Of a stretch of 64,000 bases of DNA, positions 61,875 through 64,000 are shown one piece after another. Under the pieces are notes generated by a model. That model was not told the origin of the DNA. It saw only the letters and a list, made by a program, of their open reading frames with translations, and made no database searches. Position 1 is the stretch's first letter; every line of letters starts with the position of its first letter. Location: contig NZ_OCMT01000001.1 in assembly GCF_900215335.1 (NCBI RefSeq), forward strand, positions 1,364,001 to 1,428,000, read 5' to 3'. The translations under genes were made by a program, and so were the position numbers. This DNA is from Pedobacter xixiisoli. Lineage in GTDB: Bacteria; Bacteroidota; Bacteroidia; Sphingobacteriales; Sphingobacteriaceae.

Positions 61875-62210
61875 TTGAAGCAACCTCACTAATGTTTCGT
61901 CATTTCGACGTTAAGGAGAAATCTAATCACATGTATAATTAGCATTGGTAACTAATTACTCGGTTTGTAATTGCATATTTGCTAATAATGGATTACAAAT
62001 CCATGGTTATTTAAGTCGGGATTAAAAATCTCCGACTAGCAAGGCTTGAAGCAACCTCGCTAATAGTTCGTCATTTCGACCTTAAGGAGAAATCTAGCTA
62101 TATATAAAGATGGCATTTGCTGATGAACATTCGAATTTCATATCGCAAATAATGGATTACAAACCATGGTTATTTAAGTTGAAATTACAAATCCCGACTA
62201 GCAACATTCC
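61875..62210. repeat. Two-copy tandem repeat of about 171 bp
   Basis: Units start with TTGAAGCAACCTC at 61875 and 62046. Each contains TTCGTCATTTCGAC followed by TTAAGGAGAAATCTA, then AATAATGGATTACAAA, then a hairpin region ending in GACTAGCAA. The copies differ by many point changes and a few indels, so they are older than the tandem array at 42356. Confidence 0.75.
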
Positions 62211-62260
62211 TAGCGAAAGCTTTACGATTCCTGTATGACGTGCTTGGGTGTAGGCATTGC

Positions 62261-62292
62261 CAACCAACCAACCAACCAACCAACCAACCAAC
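62261..62292. repeat. CAAC tetranucleotide microsatellite, eight units
   Basis: Eight uninterrupted CAAC units, about 110 bases upstream of the helicase ATG and about 80 bases upstream of its -7 box. Short tetranucleotide tracts can slip in length. Confidence 0.9.
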
Positions 62293-62371
62293 TGAATATA
62301 AACCACTTGCAAAACCTTCAAAAAGTTATCCCCAAAACGGATATTCGCAAGCTGTTTTGGGCCCTATTTTT

Positions 62372-62379
62372 TACCTTTG
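62372..62379 (+). promoter_or_regulatory. Candidate -7 box of the helicase gene
   Basis: TACCTTTG matches TAnnTTTG and is followed by TAGC; the leader to the ATG at 62402 would be about 16 bases. TTTTGGGC precedes it by 12 bases, which is too close for a canonical -33. Confidence 0.5.
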
Positions 62380-62401
62380 TAGCTCAAAAGCATAGCGTAA
62401 A

Positions 62402-64000
62402 ATGAAGCTAAATTCCCTGCAACAACTCATCATGGATTTTATAGAGAAGACCGACAGGCCTATCTTCATGACAGGGAAAGCAGGCACAGGGAAAACTACG
62501 TTTTTACGCTACATTAAAGCCAATACCACTAAAAACCTTGCTGTGGTAGCCCCTACCGCAGTTGCTGCAATTAATGCAGGCGGCGTAACCATCAACTCTT
62601 TTTTTCAAGTTCCTTTTGGTCCCTTGGTGCCGAGTACACAAACTGCTTCGTTAGCCGAGCTTTTCGATAAGAAAGTAGGTTACGAAAAAACCAAGCTGCT
62701 CAAATGCCTCGACTTGCTGATTATCGACGAAATTAGTATGGTGCGGGCAGATATGATTGATTACATTGATACCGTGCTGCGAGCCGTAAAAGGCATTTCG
62801 AAACCATTTGGTGGTGTACAATTGCTGATGATTGGCGATTTGTACCAGCTTTCGCCAGTTTTTCAAAAAGATTGGCATGTCCTTCGGAATTACTATACTG
62901 GTCCTTATTTCTTTGATAGCTTAGCGCTTCGAAAAACACAGCTTCTTACTTTCGAATTGGAAGAAGTTTACCGCCAAACCGACCCTGTCTTTGTAGATAT
63001 ACTGAATAGTGTACGTGATGGTTCTGGTAATGAAGCTCTACTCGCTAAACTGAATGAGCGCCATTTGGAGAACGCTACAGCCGAAGAATTACGAGATTAT
63101 GTAACGCTAACTACGCATAATCCTTTGGTGAAACAAATTAACGAGCAGAAATTAGCAGCACTAGAGAGCGAAGCCTATACTTATACGGCGACGGTAACCG
63201 ATGATTTTCCTAAAGAGGCCTATCCTGCTGAAGAAGAGCTGATACTTAAAGTTGGTGCACTTGTAATGTTTATTAAAAACGATGCTTCTGGGAAAAAGCG
63301 TTATCACAATGGTAGAACAGCAAAAATTACGGCACTTACCGAGCATTCTATCCTACTCAACTTCTTAGATGATGGCACCGAACTGGAAGCAGAACGTGAG
63401 ATTTGGCAGAATGTAAAGTATGCATTTTCTGAAACGGACAATAAGGTAACCGAAACCAATGCCGGTTCATTTAGTCAATTTCCATTGCGATTGGCGTGGG
63501 CAATTACCATCCATAAAAGTCAGGGATTAACTTTTGACAACGCCTTAATAGATGTAAGTGCTGCTTTTACCCACGGTCAAGCTTATGTAGCACTAAGCAG
63601 GTGCAGGAGCTTACAAGGCATGGTATTACTGGAGAAAGTGAAACCAGCGAATATCATTACCGATAAGTCTGTGATAGGTTTTATGCAAGCAGCAAAAGAA
63701 AAAATGCCAATCAATACAGATTTGGAACAGTCTATCATCAGCTCGGAATTAGGCGTACTTTCTAGCTTGTACGATTTCTCCATCATGATATTGGCATGGA
63801 ACACCTATAAGTCTATTTTGTTAGAACGTTTATCGATTGATTTAACCGCGACGGAGAAGTTGCTACACACAGAAATTGGCAACATTGGCACTCGCTTTAT
63901 TCAGAAGGAATTAGCTTCGCAAAACGAATCGCCGTGGCAATCGGTAAGTTTAAAAGAGCGTTTACAAAAATCGTCAACATACTTTTTAGCTAAGCTCGAG
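62402..64000 (+). CDS. PIF1/RecD-like superfamily 1 helicase (5' part, runs off the window)
   Basis: 533 codons are present with no stop before the window end. Motifs in order: Walker A GKAGTGKTT near residue 21, Walker B LLIIDEISMV near 104, motif III-like MIGDLYQLSPV near 144, the late WAITIHKSQGLTF near 370, and motif VI AYVALSRCRS near 395. After about residue 410 the sequence is helical and probably leads to a C-terminal accessory domain outside the window. The family unwinds DNA 5'-3'; cellular role in Bacteroidota is not established. Frames on the opposite strand within 62651-63804 are shadows. Confidence 0.9.
   Translation, partial: MKLNSLQQLIMDFIEKTDRPIFMTGKAGTGKTTFLRYIKANTTKNLAVVAPTAVAAINAGGVTINSFFQVPFGPLVPSTQTASLAELFDKKVGYEKTKLLKCLDLLIIDEISMVRADMIDYIDTVLRAVKGISKPFGGVQLLMIGDLYQLSPVFQKDWHVLRNYYTGPYFFDSLALRKTQLLTFELEEVYRQTDPVFVDILNSVRDGSGNEALLAKLNERHLENATAEELRDYVTLTTHNPLVKQINEQKLAALESEAYTYTATVTDDFPKEAYPAEEELILKVGALVMFIKNDASGKKRYHNGRTAKITALTEHSILLNFLDDGTELEAEREIWQNVKYAFSETDNKVTETNAGSFSQFPLRLAWAITIHKSQGLTFDNALIDVSAAFTHGQAYVALSRCRSLQGMVLLEKVKPANIITDKSVIGFMQAAKEKMPINTDLEQSIISSELGVLSSLYDFSIMILAWNTYKSILLERLSIDLTATEKLLHTEIGNIGTRFIQKELASQNESPWQSVSLKERLQKSSTYFLAKLE

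Larger units (their letters stand above)
61673..62401. other. Intergenic region between the kinase and helicase genes
   Basis: About 730 bases containing the kinase promoter box, a two-copy 165-171-bp tandem repeat, an eight-unit CAAC microsatellite and the helicase promoter box. No coding frame. Confidence 0.6.

Noticed and set aside
62651..63804. Several open frames on the minus strand
   Set aside because: They are opposite to the helicase gene, whose motifs are intact on the plus strand.

Overview
The window looks like a chromosome segment of a low-GC Bacteroidota, most likely Sphingobacteriaceae (Pedobacter-like). The signs are a SusC/SusD polysaccharide-utilisation locus, C-terminal type IX secretion (T9SS) sorting domains, Bacteroidota-style TAnnTTTG -7 promoter boxes, almost no Shine-Dalgarno sequences, and dispersed inverted repeats typical of such genomes. 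The genus is an inference. I see no tRNA, rRNA, CRISPR, transposase or phage gene.

Layout. 1-13.4 kb is housekeeping and stress: tail of an outer-membrane protein, UbiD-like decarboxylase, Dps, LysM protein, uridine kinase, a GlpT-type transporter with a HAD phosphatase, a damaged OmpA gene, cold-shock protein, 1-Cys peroxiredoxin, DUF72 protein, an ECF sigma factor paired with a membrane-bound trypsin-like protease, and a small lipoprotein. 13.4-17.5 kb (minus strand) is a putative oxygen-sensing unit: a 587-aa Cys-rich protein of unknown function, a FixL-like PAS histidine kinase, and a response regulator fused to a CRP/FNR output domain. A TGAT-N4-ATCA palindrome lies upstream of the first gene. 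18.3-23.6 kb (plus strand) is a putative metal-acquisition locus: a small His/Cys membrane protein, a TonB-dependent receptor and four lipoproteins, three of them His-rich, the last only 50 aa.

23.7-41.9 kb (minus strand) is a long GlcNAc/chito-oligosaccharide utilisation operon: susC, susD, a fasciclin/DNRLRE lipoprotein, a beta-helix lipoprotein, two paralogous secreted proteins (one with a T9SS tail), two GH20 enzymes (one with chitobiase architecture), a NagP-type transporter, nagA, a CBM9-like protein and nagB. Upstream lies a LacI-type regulator (43.0-44.05 kb). A TGTACGTACA palindrome occurs in front of both susC and lacI. Between them sits a three-copy ~171-bp tandem repeat with complementary hairpins, bracketed by a larger inverted repeat.

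44.2-50.0 kb is a three-gene RND efflux operon, divergent from a universal stress protein. 51.5-58.7 kb holds two tandem ~1,100-aa T9SS-secreted beta-helix paralogues, followed after a 1.2-kb repeat-rich gap by a LytS/LytTR-type two-component pair (59.9-61.7 kb). The right edge carries the first 533 codons of a PIF1/RecD-like helicase that runs off the window.

How they fit together: the GlcNAc operon forms a complete route from glycan import (SusCD), through periplasmic hexosaminidases and inner-membrane transport (NagP), to NagA/NagB and glycolysis, probably under the LacI regulator. The best candidates for undescribed biology are the oxygen-sensor/orphan-enzyme unit, the sigma factor with its protease-fused anti-sigma-like partner, and the His-rich lipoprotein metal locus.
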